From NCBI RefSeq assembly GCF_041431135.1, contig NZ_CP107799.1:3286001-3350000 (forward strand): a DNA stretch of 64,000 nucleotides. The letters run 5' to 3'. Made by a program: the position numbers and the translations under genes. This DNA is from Streptomyces sp. NBC_00554 (lineage in GTDB: Bacteria > Actinomycetota > Actinomycetes > Streptomycetales > Streptomycetaceae). Shown here piece by piece: positions 19,123-27,810 of this stretch. Every line of letters begins with the position of its first letter. Position 1 is the stretch's first letter. Below the pieces are notes generated by a model, which worked only from the letters and a program-made list of their open reading frames with translations, ran no database searches and was not told where the DNA came from.

Positions 19123-20537
19123 AGGGTGCCCCCTTCGCAAGAGGCGGACGGTGCCGCGGCGGCGGACACCGGGCGAGCGGGGGCGGCGCTCTCTGCCAGC
19201 CGCCCCGCCACATGGCGGATGAAGCGCTCGAGGTCGGCGCAGTAGACGGAGGGGTTGGCGAAGCCCTGTCCGGTGCGGTAGCGGTGCGCGTAGTTGCCGC
19301 CGCCGCAGACGGAGAGCAGTGGGCAGGCCCGGCAGCCCGCGGCCAGCGCGGCGGCGCCCGCCTGTCGTGCGGCCACGCCCGGGTGGCGCAGCGCCGCGTC
19401 GAAGGTGTGGCGGAAGACGTCGAGGCCGGTCCGCGCGGCGCCCTCGTAGGCGGACTTGAGCGAGTCGACCTGCTCGATCGACCCGTCGGTCTCCACCACC
19501 ACAGCGTCGAAGGGCGCGAGGCCCAGCGACTCGGTCGCGGCGGGCAGCCCGAGGAGCAGGGCGAGACACTCCTCGAAGAGCCGTACGCGGGTTTCCCGTC
19601 GCCCGGCGTCCCACCAGCGGTCGAAGACGGCGCACAGCCAGTCCCCGTACGGGGCACCCGAGGAATCCCAACCCGGCGGTGGCGCCGACCAGTTGCCGTG
19701 CGGCAGCAGCAGGTCGATGGCCGGTGGCCGCAGGTCGAGCAGGGACTCGTACAGCTCGACGGGGTCGGTCCCGGGGTCCACGACCGTGAGGATTCCGGCG
19801 TACGTCCCCGGAAATCGGTCGGCGATCAGGCGCGTGCCGCGCGAGGCGGCGGGCCAGGACGGGCGTCCTGCGTGGTCGGTGCGCCGCGTGTTGTGCGCGG
19901 GCAGGCCGCCGTCGAGGCTGATGCCGACGCGGATGCCGTGCCGGGCCAGGACGGCGAGCCGCTCCTCGGTGAGGAGGGTGGCGTTGGTCTGGACGGTGGC
20001 GTGGACCGTGCAGGAGGCGGGGACCTCGTCACGGACGAGATCGGTGAAGCGGGCGAGCGTGTCCGCGCCCGCGAGCAGGGGCTCGCCGCCGTGCAGGACC
20101 AGGGAGATCGCCGTGAGCCCGTGGGCGCGCGCGTGCTCGCCGATACGGGACGCGGTGCGGGCCAGGACGGCCGGCGGGGCGGCGGCGGGGCGCGCGCGCC
20201 AGGTGTGGTCTGGGCCCTCGTACAGGTAGCAGTAGGTGCAGGCGAGGTTGCAGCGACCGTGCATCTTGACGATGAACTGCCGGAAGGGGAACGGGAGTTC
20301 GAGCTCCGATACGGAGGGGCCGGAGGGGGCGGAATCCACAGGCACCGGAGATGTCGCAGACGCCACGGACGCCACGGACGACCCAGACACCACAGAACCC
20401 GTCGGCATCACCGGAGCCGTCGTCGGCATCGCGGAAACCACCGAATTGAAAGCTGCCGCCGCCCTCACGGAACCCGGAAAACCCGCCGAACCCACCGAAG
20501 TCGAACCCGAAGCCCCGGAGGTCACCTCTTCAGACAC
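19119..20537 (-). CDS. fxsB: FxsB: radical SAM/SPASM cyclophane-forming maturase
   Basis: A 472-residue radical SAM enzyme. The cluster motif CNLACTYC uses Cys96, Cys100 and Cys103, GGEP is at 150-153, and the C-terminal SPASM region carries Cys402, Cys405, Cys411 and Cys433 within CRACPLLSVCGGG. This is the signature of FxsB maturases, which link an aromatic ring to a beta-carbon two residues on in the precursor (three-residue cyclophane). It follows the precursor gene by 205 bases. Residues 1-75 are a Ser/Ala/Val/Thr-rich stretch not usual for the family, so translation may begin later than the Met at 20537. The stop overlaps the start of the hydroxylase gene. Confidence 0.92.
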   Translation of the reverse strand: MSEEVTSGASGSTSVGSAGFPGSVRAAAAFNSVVSAMPTTAPVMPTGSVVSGSSVASVASATSPVPVDSAPSGPSVSELELPFPFRQFIVKMHGRCNLACTYCYLYEGPDHTWRARPAAAPPAVLARTASRIGEHARAHGLTAISLVLHGGEPLLAGADTLARFTDLVRDEVPASCTVHATVQTNATLLTEERLAVLARHGIRVGISLDGGLPAHNTRRTDHAGRPSWPAASRGTRLIADRFPGTYAGILTVVDPGTDPVELYESLLDLRPPAIDLLLPHGNWSAPPPGWDSSGAPYGDWLCAVFDRWWDAGRRETRVRLFEECLALLLGLPAATESLGLAPFDAVVVETDGSIEQVDSLKSAYEGAARTGLDVFRHTFDAALRHPGVAARQAGAAALAAGCRACPLLSVCGGGNYAHRYRTGQGFANPSVYCADLERFIRHVAGRLAESAAPARPVSAAAAPSASCEGGTL

Positions 20538-20742
20538 TCAGGCCACCCCCATGATGTACGGCCCGTGATCCCACGGTACGGCCCGCGCCACGACCCCCTG
20601 ACCCGTACGGGGCCGCATTCCCTGAAGGGGACCGGACGCAAACGCCGCCCAATCGAACTTGTCCGGTTCAACCACAAGGCAGACCGGAACCACCGCCCCG
20701 CGGGCTCCGTTTGAGTACGTTTGTTCCTCACCGAGAGGCGCC

Positions 20743-20928
20743 TCAGAACGCGTTGTTGAACCCCCAGAGCATCTCGCTCGGTTGCCCGGCCCGCTCCGTC
20801 AGCTCGGCCAACACCTCGGCCAGCACCGGGTGTTGAACCGTCCTCAGGTCCGCCAGATCCAGCGACAGCAGATCGGGCAACTCCGGCAGCTCCTCCCCGG
20901 AACCCGGCAGATCACTCTGTACGCCCAT
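20743..20928 (-). CDS. fxsA: FxsA-type cyclophane RiPP precursor peptide
   Basis: A 61-residue peptide with an acidic, Leu-rich leader (LPELPDLLSLDLADL) and a C-terminus ending WGFNNAF at the stop codon. FxsA peptides normally end in Phe-x-Ser-x-x. Here the Ser position is Asn (F-N-N-A-F), which still fits the general aromatic-x-Asn/Ser pattern of three-residue cyclophane substrates. W-G-F just before could be a second, overlapping site. GGAGGGGG lies 5 bases before the ATG, so translation should be efficient. It starts 27 bases after the vWA gene ends, which places it in the same operon. A GAGGCGCCTC palindrome touches its stop codon. Confidence 0.88.
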   Translation of the reverse strand: MGVQSDLPGSGEELPELPDLLSLDLADLRTVQHPVLAEVLAELTERAGQPSEMLWGFNNAF

Positions 20929-20955
20929 GCTTTCCCCCTCCTTCGCTCACTCCGG

Positions 20956-23900
20956 TCACTCCAGCTCGGCCAGCCGCTGGGCGGTCTGCCGGGCGGTCGG
21001 CTCACCCGTGGCCACCGCGCCGTCGGGCAGCCTCGACCACTCGGCCCGGGCAGCCCGGTACGCCTCGCGTGCGGCGCGCGGGCGCGCGGCCGCCTCGTAG
21101 GACATACCCCGCCAGTGGTGCGCCTGCGCGCCCAACTCCATGGCCTCCTGGCGCCGCCGGTCGGTCTCGGCGACCTCCTCGGCATCGCGGGCCGACTCCG
21201 CCGCGGCGCGGAAGGCGTCGACGGCCTCGTCGAGGCGCGCGGGGCGGCCCAGGCTCTGGTACGCCTCGAAATGGGCCTGCCCGAGCTCCAGCCAGCAGCG
21301 CGCGGCCATCAGCGGTTCGCCGGCTTCCTGAGCCGCGAGGCCGAGAAGGTGTTCGGCCTCGCGCAGATCGACGCGGTCTCCCCGGTCGCGGTGGCGCAGC
21401 ATCAGGGCCCGGCCGAGCAGCAGCAGGCGGCGGGCGAGGTGGCCGCTGCCCGCGGGGGTCTCCGTACGGCAGTCGCGCAGCACCCGGATGGCCCGGGAGA
21501 GCGACTCGCGCGCACCGGGTCCGGTGTCGAGCACGGCGCGGCGCAGCAGCACTTCGCCCCACTCGGCGAGGACGTCCGCGTGCGCGGGGGCGTCCCTGGG
21601 CACACCTCGGGCGGCGTGCTCGAAGTGCTCGGCGGCGGCCCGCAGTTCACCCGGGTCGCCCGACTCGGCGTACCGCGCCACCCTGATGCGGCCCGCGCGC
21701 ACCAACAGCGAGGCACGCAGGCCCTGTTCACGGGTCAGGCCCAGGGCCTCGTCGACGCGTGCCTGGGCGTCGTCGAGGGCGCCGCCGGACTTCAGGAGCG
21801 CGTCGATGAGGTCGAGGAGGATGCGGACGCGGGCGCGGGAGGGTTCGCCCGCGAGGGGGAGCACATGGCCGGGGCCCGGGTCGAGGGCGTCGCGCAGGGA
21901 GTGCGCGCCCTGCTCCGCGTACAGCCGGGCCTGTTCGTCGTCGGCGGTGTCTCCCGACAGGTGCAGCAGTACGCGGCCGTGGGCCAGCGGGAGTTCGGGC
22001 GGGCGTTGGCTCCGTTCGGGCCAGGCGTCGGCGAATGCCTCCAGCATGCCGACCGCGCTCTGGAGCAGCGCGCTGTCGCCGCCGAGCCGCCACTGCGTCT
22101 CCAGCGCGCGCACCCGCTCCAGGGTGAGCCCGAGTGCTTCCTCGGTCTCCAGTTCGGTCGCCGCGCAGGCCACCGCGTACTCGCGGTCGGCGCGCTGCAG
22201 GAGGTCGAGCGCGCCGCGATTGTCGCCGCGGCGCCTGCGGTCGATGGCGGCGGAGTGCAACACCCTTGCGAGCGCGGCCCGTTCACGCAGCGCCCTGGGG
22301 TGCGCGACGGCTCGCTCGGCCGCCGCCTCCGCCTCCCGCAGCAGCTCCGGGCCGCCCTGTACCTCCCACAGCCGCAGCAGGCTGGTGGCGTACTCGGCCC
22401 AGAGTTCGGGGTCGGCCCCGGCGGGTCGTTCGTGTTCGGTGGCGCCGCGCAGCAGCTGTACGGCGTCGATGAGGTCCTGCACCATGCCGTCGGTGTCGAA
22501 CTGGCCGACCAGGGAGCGGGCCCGGATCACCGCGGTGTGGGTCGGGCGGTCGTCGACGAGGTCCGTCCGACCCCGGCCGCCGTACAGCGCGAACTGTTCC
22601 GGCAATGGCATGAAGCGCTCCAATACCCGTGCGGCGACCTCGGCGAAGGGCTGCGGCACGAGGGTGCCGCCGCCGTTGTCCCCGTTGTCTCCGTGCCCGC
22701 TCTGGTATCCGTCACCGGGCGCGTACGGCCGCCCGGAACCGCCCTCGCCGAGCTGCGCGAGCGCCAGGGCCGGGAAGTTGGGGCCGCCCTTGCCGAAGCG
22801 GTTCTCGATGTACTCGGAACAGTGCTTGAGGACGAGCATGGCCTCGTCCCGGCCCAGCGGCGACAGCAGCGCCTCCTGCACGCCGGGCGCGAACTCGTAC
22901 CACTGGGCGCCGTCCGCCCCGTACTCCTCTTCCTTGGCACGCGAGACCAGGCCGCTGAGCAGCACCTCGGCCAGTTCGGAGGGTCCGGAGTCGGGCAGCA
23001 TGGTCCGCTGCACCAGCTGCATCACGGGCAGGCTGAGCGGCGCCGCCGCGACATAGCCGGCGAGTCGTCCGGCGGTCTGGGAGGCGTTGGAGCGGAACCG
23101 GCTGACCAGTTCGAGCGCGGACAGTGTGCGTCCGGGGCGGGCCGCCCGGGCGGGCGCGTGGTTCGCGCGCACCCAGCCGACCGCTCCGGCGACGGGACCG
23201 GCGCCGGCGCCGGACAGTAGCCGCGCCCAGGCGCCGAGCGCGGCGGGCTCCGGAGGCAGTACGGGCACCGGGAGCGCGCCTTCGCGGGCCTCCGGCGGGG
23301 CGCCCGCCGGCAGCCGGACCTTCAGCGTGGCGGCGCCCGCGAGCGCCTCGCCGCGCGTCAACTCGCCGTACGAGACCGGGAGTCGGGTGCGGTTCCACAT
23401 GCGCTGCGGCAGCGGCTGGAGTACGGCGGCGGGGCCCTGCCGGGACAGGTGGTGGAGCAGCCGGTGGGCGTGGCCGCTGTGCCACAGCGGGCCCGCGCAG
23501 TCGCTGACCAGAACGGTGATCCGGCGGCCCGTGGGGTCGCTCAGCCGGTCCGCGGAGTGCAGCGGGGCCGCGTGCGGCTCCGGACTGCGGCTGACGGCCG
23601 GCGCGCCGTCCGGGCCGGGGTGCAGATGGCTGACCTGGATGTCCCAGAAGGCACCCAACTGGCCGAAGACCTGCTCCAGTTCGGCGAACATCCGGTCCCA
23701 CACCCGCATCGACGAGGAGGCGTCCATCACCAGCTGGAGCGCGGCGTCGGCCCGGGTCACCCCGCGGAACACCGGCAGCACGAGACCGCCCGCCCTGGCG
23801 CTCAGCTCCGCGGTCGCCGTCTCGTCGAGGACCGTCCGCAGGGGCGGGGCGGCGGTCCGGTAGCCCTGCAACGGCCGTAAGGCGCGCTGGAGTTCGAGCG

Positions 23901-24378
23901 GCGCGGGGAACGCGGGCGCGGCGGGCACCCCGATCGGCAGCGCCGTGGCCCGGCCGTACCCACGCGTCCGCGCGCCGCCGTCCAGCGGTACGGGGTACAG
24001 CGCGACACGGCGGTCCGCGCCCGCACCCTGCTCAGGCTCCGGCCGGTCGCCGGGCGGGACGGCAACGGTGTCCCGGGTGTCCGGCCGATCGGTGACCGGG
24101 TCACGACCGGCGGGCAGCGCACCGGGCGACGGGACGGCTCCCTCCTGCACGTCACCGGCGTCCGGCGGACGCGTCCAGCGGGCCAGCCAGAGGGTGTCGC
24201 ACAGCTGCTCGGCGTCGGGGTCGAGCCCGATCCGCCGCAGCCGGACGACGAGTTCGGCGATCGGGTCGCCGCCGGAAGGCCCGGAGGATCCGGAGGGCCC
24301 GGAAGGTCCGGAAGGTGTCGACCCGCTTCCGGTCGGTATCGGAGGGACGGGCCCGTGGCGCGCCGCTGCGTCAGGCAT
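20956..24378 (-). CDS. vWA-domain protein of SAV_2336 type (vWA-MoxR system)
   Basis: A 1140-residue protein. Residues ~37-69 match the SAV_2336 N-terminal helix pair (LVVRLRRIGLDPDAEQL). A Gly/Ser/Pro stretch precedes it and a disordered linker follows. A von Willebrand factor A domain contains the metal site D219-x-S221-x-S223 (MDASSSM) and later a VLVSDCAGPLWHSG strand. The C-terminal half is helical, TPR-like and Leu/Ala/Arg-rich. It lies 7 bases after the MoxR ATPase gene. By analogy with vWA-MoxR pairs, the ATPase should remodel this protein or use it as an adaptor. It is immediately followed by fxsA. Confidence 0.82.
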   Translation of the reverse strand: MPDAAARHGPVPPIPTGSGSTPSGPSGPSGSSGPSGGDPIAELVVRLRRIGLDPDAEQLCDTLWLARWTRPPDAGDVQEGAVPSPGALPAGRDPVTDRPDTRDTVAVPPGDRPEPEQGAGADRRVALYPVPLDGGARTRGYGRATALPIGVPAAPAFPAPLELQRALRPLQGYRTAAPPLRTVLDETATAELSARAGGLVLPVFRGVTRADAALQLVMDASSSMRVWDRMFAELEQVFGQLGAFWDIQVSHLHPGPDGAPAVSRSPEPHAAPLHSADRLSDPTGRRITVLVSDCAGPLWHSGHAHRLLHHLSRQGPAAVLQPLPQRMWNRTRLPVSYGELTRGEALAGAATLKVRLPAGAPPEAREGALPVPVLPPEPAALGAWARLLSGAGAGPVAGAVGWVRANHAPARAARPGRTLSALELVSRFRSNASQTAGRLAGYVAAAPLSLPVMQLVQRTMLPDSGPSELAEVLLSGLVSRAKEEEYGADGAQWYEFAPGVQEALLSPLGRDEAMLVLKHCSEYIENRFGKGGPNFPALALAQLGEGGSGRPYAPGDGYQSGHGDNGDNGGGTLVPQPFAEVAARVLERFMPLPEQFALYGGRGRTDLVDDRPTHTAVIRARSLVGQFDTDGMVQDLIDAVQLLRGATEHERPAGADPELWAEYATSLLRLWEVQGGPELLREAEAAAERAVAHPRALRERAALARVLHSAAIDRRRRGDNRGALDLLQRADREYAVACAATELETEEALGLTLERVRALETQWRLGGDSALLQSAVGMLEAFADAWPERSQRPPELPLAHGRVLLHLSGDTADDEQARLYAEQGAHSLRDALDPGPGHVLPLAGEPSRARVRILLDLIDALLKSGGALDDAQARVDEALGLTREQGLRASLLVRAGRIRVARYAESGDPGELRAAAEHFEHAARGVPRDAPAHADVLAEWGEVLLRRAVLDTGPGARESLSRAIRVLRDCRTETPAGSGHLARRLLLLGRALMLRHRDRGDRVDLREAEHLLGLAAQEAGEPLMAARCWLELGQAHFEAYQSLGRPARLDEAVDAFRAAAESARDAEEVAETDRRRQEAMELGAQAHHWRGMSYEAAARPRAAREAYRAARAEWSRLPDGAVATGEPTARQTAQRLAELE

Positions 24379-24385
24379 CAGCGGT

Positions 24386-25420
24386 TCACCTCGGGCGGTC
24401 GAGTCGCTGGATGAGCAGGTCCGCGAGACGGTCGCGACTTGGCGGGGCTGCCGCGTCGGTGAGGTAGATGGCGTTCAACAGCTGGTCGGCGGCGACTAGT
24501 TCGCTGCGGGAGCGTTCCAGGAAGTGGGTGATGAGATCGTCTCCGGCCCGCGCGGCCTCGTCGCCGAGGTGGGCGCGTACGAAGGTGGCGAGACGTTTGT
24601 GATCCGGGCGGCCGAGTTCCAGGTGGATGCAGCGGCGCATGAGGGGGGCGGGAAAGTCGCGCTCGCCGTTGCTGGTGAGCACCACGAACGGGAAGGCACG
24701 ACAGCGCACCCGGCCGTCCCGCACCCGCGCCTTGGTGCCGTCGGCGGTGAGCACCTGGGCCTCGCCGTCCGGCAGCCGGTCGGCGACGCGCTCCAGCTCG
24801 GGGATCGCGAACTCGCCCTCCTCCAGCACGTTGAGAAGGTCGTTCGGCAGGTCGATGTCGCTCTTGTCCAGCTCGTCGATGAGCAGCACACGCGGGGTGT
24901 CGGACGCCAGCAGCGCGGTTCCGAGGGGGCCGAGGCGGATGTAGCTGCCGATGCCCTCGACGGAGCCGGGGGCCCCGGGAGTGGCCGGGTCGGCGCCCTG
25001 CGGCGCGGCGATCTGCACGTCCTGGAGCCGGGCGATCGCGTCGTAGTGGTACAGCCCGTCCTGGAGCGTGGACCGGCTGACGATCGGCCACCGCAGCACA
25101 TTGCCCAGACCGAGTTCGTACGCCACGGAATGCGCGAGCGTGCTCTTGCCCGCGCCCGGACTGCCGGTGACGAGGAGGGGCCGGCGCAGATAGAGCGCCG
25201 CGTTGATCATCTCGAGTTCCTCGGCGCCCGGCCGGTGCAGTTCGGCCAGGTGCCGGTGCGCGCCCAGCCTGCGGTCCTCGGAACCGTCACCGTTCGTCCC
25301 GGCCGCGGCCTCGGCCCGGCTCGCGAAATCGCGCCACGGAGGCGGGTCCGGGAGGCGGTCTATGCCGTCGTGGGGTTCACCGGCGCCCCGGTAGATGAGC
25401 CACTCGCTGGATTCGGTCAT
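24386..25420 (-). CDS. MoxR-family AAA+ ATPase
   Basis: A 344-residue AAA+ ATPase. Walker A is GSPGAGKS (86-93) and Walker B is VLLIDELDKSD (178 onward). A sensor-1 region (VLTSNGERDFPAPLMRRC) and a C-terminal helical lid follow. The Met at 25420 is preceded by GAGGA at 7-base spacing and is chosen over an upstream Met that would add 18 atypical residues. MoxR ATPases work with vWA proteins as chaperone-like complexes, and the vWA gene follows 7 bases later. In conflict systems this pair is thought to gate an effector; here the neighbouring protease and modified peptide are the candidates. Confidence 0.88.
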   Translation of the reverse strand: MTESSEWLIYRGAGEPHDGIDRLPDPPPWRDFASRAEAAAGTNGDGSEDRRLGAHRHLAELHRPGAEELEMINAALYLRRPLLVTGSPGAGKSTLAHSVAYELGLGNVLRWPIVSRSTLQDGLYHYDAIARLQDVQIAAPQGADPATPGAPGSVEGIGSYIRLGPLGTALLASDTPRVLLIDELDKSDIDLPNDLLNVLEEGEFAIPELERVADRLPDGEAQVLTADGTKARVRDGRVRCRAFPFVVLTSNGERDFPAPLMRRCIHLELGRPDHKRLATFVRAHLGDEAARAGDDLITHFLERSRSELVAADQLLNAIYLTDAAAPPSRDRLADLLIQRLDRPR

Positions 25421-25647
25421 TGCCCAGTCCTCGTCGTCACTCGTCCACCACGGCAGCCGTCGAACGTGCATCACGGTATCGACCCTCGGGGGGCCTCGAT
25501 AGAGCCAAGTGCGAGGTCATGGCAGCCCAGTTGGGCGCCGTACGGCCGTGTTCGGCCACGTGGTCCCGGCCCTGCTCGGCCATGCCGTACGGGCCCGGCG
25601 GGGCCACCTCGTACGGGCTCTGTACGGCGGGGTGCCGGATCCTCCGG

Positions 25648-27810
25648 TCATGGCGCCTCCAACAGGTCTCCGGTCCCCGGCAAGGGCTGGCGTGGATCGT
25701 CGTAGAACAGGGCAATTCCCTTGGCCCAGAAGGTCTCTGGCTTTCCCGCGCGCAGGCCCGCCCGCAACGCGTGGACGAGCTCGGGGAGCCGCTCCGCGCT
25801 GCCCGCGCCCGCGACGGTGTCACCCGCCCGCCGGTGGAACTCGCCGCAGACGGCGTCCGTCTGGCCCCGCCAGCGCCGCCAGAGCGCGACGCCGAAGCCT
25901 CCGTGCACGATCCGTACGAGCGCCACCGGATCGTCCTCGAAGCGCTGGTCGCCGTAGCGGCAGAGCACCGGAACCGTTCTGTGCGACAGGTCGCGCAGTG
26001 ACCCCGCGGGTGGCACGGGTACCCGCAACCCGTCCTCGCAGTCCAGGACTTCGGCCCTCGCGCCGTACGCGTGGATGAAGTGCCAGCGGGCCTCGCGTCC
26101 GTCGTGCGCGTCGTGCTCCTCCTCCACGGGAACCTGCCCCCCGCCGGGTGAAGGGCGATCGTCCCCGTCGGACAGCCGGTCCGCGTCGGGCAACTGGTCC
26201 CGGTCGGCGCAGCGCACGACGACGGGCCTGCGGGCGCCGAGCGGTGGCTCGTCCGGTCCGAACTTCCAGGCGTCGACGTCCAGTCCGAGCAGCGGATGCG
26301 GCAGCGCGACCTGGAGCACGGCGGGCCGTCCGGGTTCGTCGCACTCGCGGAACGCCTCGGCGAGGGGCGCCGCGAGGGCACCGGGCAGGCCGGTCAGCGG
26401 GGTGCGCTCGCCGTCGCCGAAGCGCACCACCTCCCCGGTCGGCCGACTCACGGAGACCCGCCAGTCGCAGCGGTCCGGTTCCCAGCCCAGCTGCACCAGT
26501 TCGACGAGGGCGAAGGGGTGGGGCGCACCGTGGGCGGCGTGTGCCGTCGCGTGCGCCGAGTCGTGCGCCGGCTGTGCTTCCGAAGGGAACGGCTCACGCT
26601 GCGGCGCCTGGAGCCGCTCGATCCGCTGCCGGCCGAGGCGGCGGCGGTACTCGGGACCCGCGCGGCCCTCCGCGGTCTGCCGCACCCACTCCCACAGCGA
26701 CCGCTCCGCGCTCTGGGTGCCGGGCGTGACGAAGGGACGCTCCGCGGACAGCACGCGCATCGCATAGTCCAGTACGAGTTCCAGCGCGCCGTCCTGGCGG
26801 GGGCTCTCGTACAGCGCGCCCAGCCCGTCGCGCCAGCCGCGCGGCGCCGGGTGCGGGATCGCGGCCCGGCCGCCGAGGAGGGATTCGAGGATGTCCAGCA
26901 GGGCGCGGGTGCTGACCGGCGGCGGCAGGTCGGCGAGCCGGCCGAGCAACTGGGTCCGCTCGTCCGGGTCGAGGGCGCGGCCCGGTCGTGCACCCAGCTG
27001 GTTCTGCACGTCGGCCCAGGTGCTGCGGTCGTTGTCGGGGTGGCGCTGCCGGTCCCGGTGGTATCTGTCATGGGCGTGGAAGACGGCCTGGTAGAGGTCG
27101 TCGTGCTCGGCCCGCACCTCTTCAGCGGGCACGGCCAGGGAACGCAGCTGCTCCACGCCCGTGGAGGTGCCGCCGAGCCCGCGGTCCGCCTGCGACTTCA
27201 GTACGCCGACGACCGCACCGCTCACGGGATCGACCACCGGCCCGCCCGAGACGCCCGGCGGCAGCACATCGCCGCCCAGCCGTATCTGCTCGTCCGCGGA
27301 CCAGCCACCGAGGGTGCCCTGCACCGTGCAGGTGCCGTTCAGACGGGTCAGCTCCCCGCCCACCACCGACCATCCCGAGTAGAAGACTCTCGCCTCCCCG
27401 TAGTACGCGGCCGGACGCTCGGTGACATAGGCGCAGTCGTGGTCGACGGGCTCGCGCAGCCGCACGAGCGCCAGGTCCGGGGCCGGCCAACTGCCCCGTA
27501 CGGCACGCTCGACGTGCTCCGGGAGAGACGTCGCCACCTCACCGGCGACAGCGGACGTACCGCGTCCCGGCCCGGTCTCGTACACCACGGTGACCTCGCC
27601 CCCCTCCCCGCTCCGTGCCACATGCGCGCAGGTGAGAACCCAGTTGGGAGCGACAAAGAACCCGCTCCCGAGGAACGTGCCGGGTTCGTCCAGGTCATAC
27701 CCGGCCCCCGCCCGATGGATGCGGACCGTCGCCGCCATGACGAGATCACGCAGCGCACGGTGAGCGTTCCCGAGCCCGCCCGATGCGCCTGGGGCGTGCC
27801 CGTCCGTCAT
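25648..27810 (-). CDS. Trypsin-like serine peptidase with VMAP-type C-terminal region
   Basis: A 720-residue protein. The first ~210 residues are a trypsin-like peptidase with the complete triad: His63 (LTCAHV), Asp112 (DLALVRL) and Ser188 (PPGVSGGP). A middle helical region of ~200 residues and a C-terminal domain follow, with acidic patches and a VLCRYGDQRFEDDPVALV motif. These resemble the VMAP middle and C-terminal regions of vWA-MoxR-associated proteins. There is no signal peptide, so it acts in the cytoplasm. Its start overlaps the stop of the upstream trypco1 gene by 4 bases (ATGA). It is likely the protease effector or signal transducer of the cassette. Confidence 0.8.
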   Translation of the reverse strand: MTDGHAPGASGGLGNAHRALRDLVMAATVRIHRAGAGYDLDEPGTFLGSGFFVAPNWVLTCAHVARSGEGGEVTVVYETGPGRGTSAVAGEVATSLPEHVERAVRGSWPAPDLALVRLREPVDHDCAYVTERPAAYYGEARVFYSGWSVVGGELTRLNGTCTVQGTLGGWSADEQIRLGGDVLPPGVSGGPVVDPVSGAVVGVLKSQADRGLGGTSTGVEQLRSLAVPAEEVRAEHDDLYQAVFHAHDRYHRDRQRHPDNDRSTWADVQNQLGARPGRALDPDERTQLLGRLADLPPPVSTRALLDILESLLGGRAAIPHPAPRGWRDGLGALYESPRQDGALELVLDYAMRVLSAERPFVTPGTQSAERSLWEWVRQTAEGRAGPEYRRRLGRQRIERLQAPQREPFPSEAQPAHDSAHATAHAAHGAPHPFALVELVQLGWEPDRCDWRVSVSRPTGEVVRFGDGERTPLTGLPGALAAPLAEAFRECDEPGRPAVLQVALPHPLLGLDVDAWKFGPDEPPLGARRPVVVRCADRDQLPDADRLSDGDDRPSPGGGQVPVEEEHDAHDGREARWHFIHAYGARAEVLDCEDGLRVPVPPAGSLRDLSHRTVPVLCRYGDQRFEDDPVALVRIVHGGFGVALWRRWRGQTDAVCGEFHRRAGDTVAGAGSAERLPELVHALRAGLRAGKPETFWAKGIALFYDDPRQPLPGTGDLLEAP

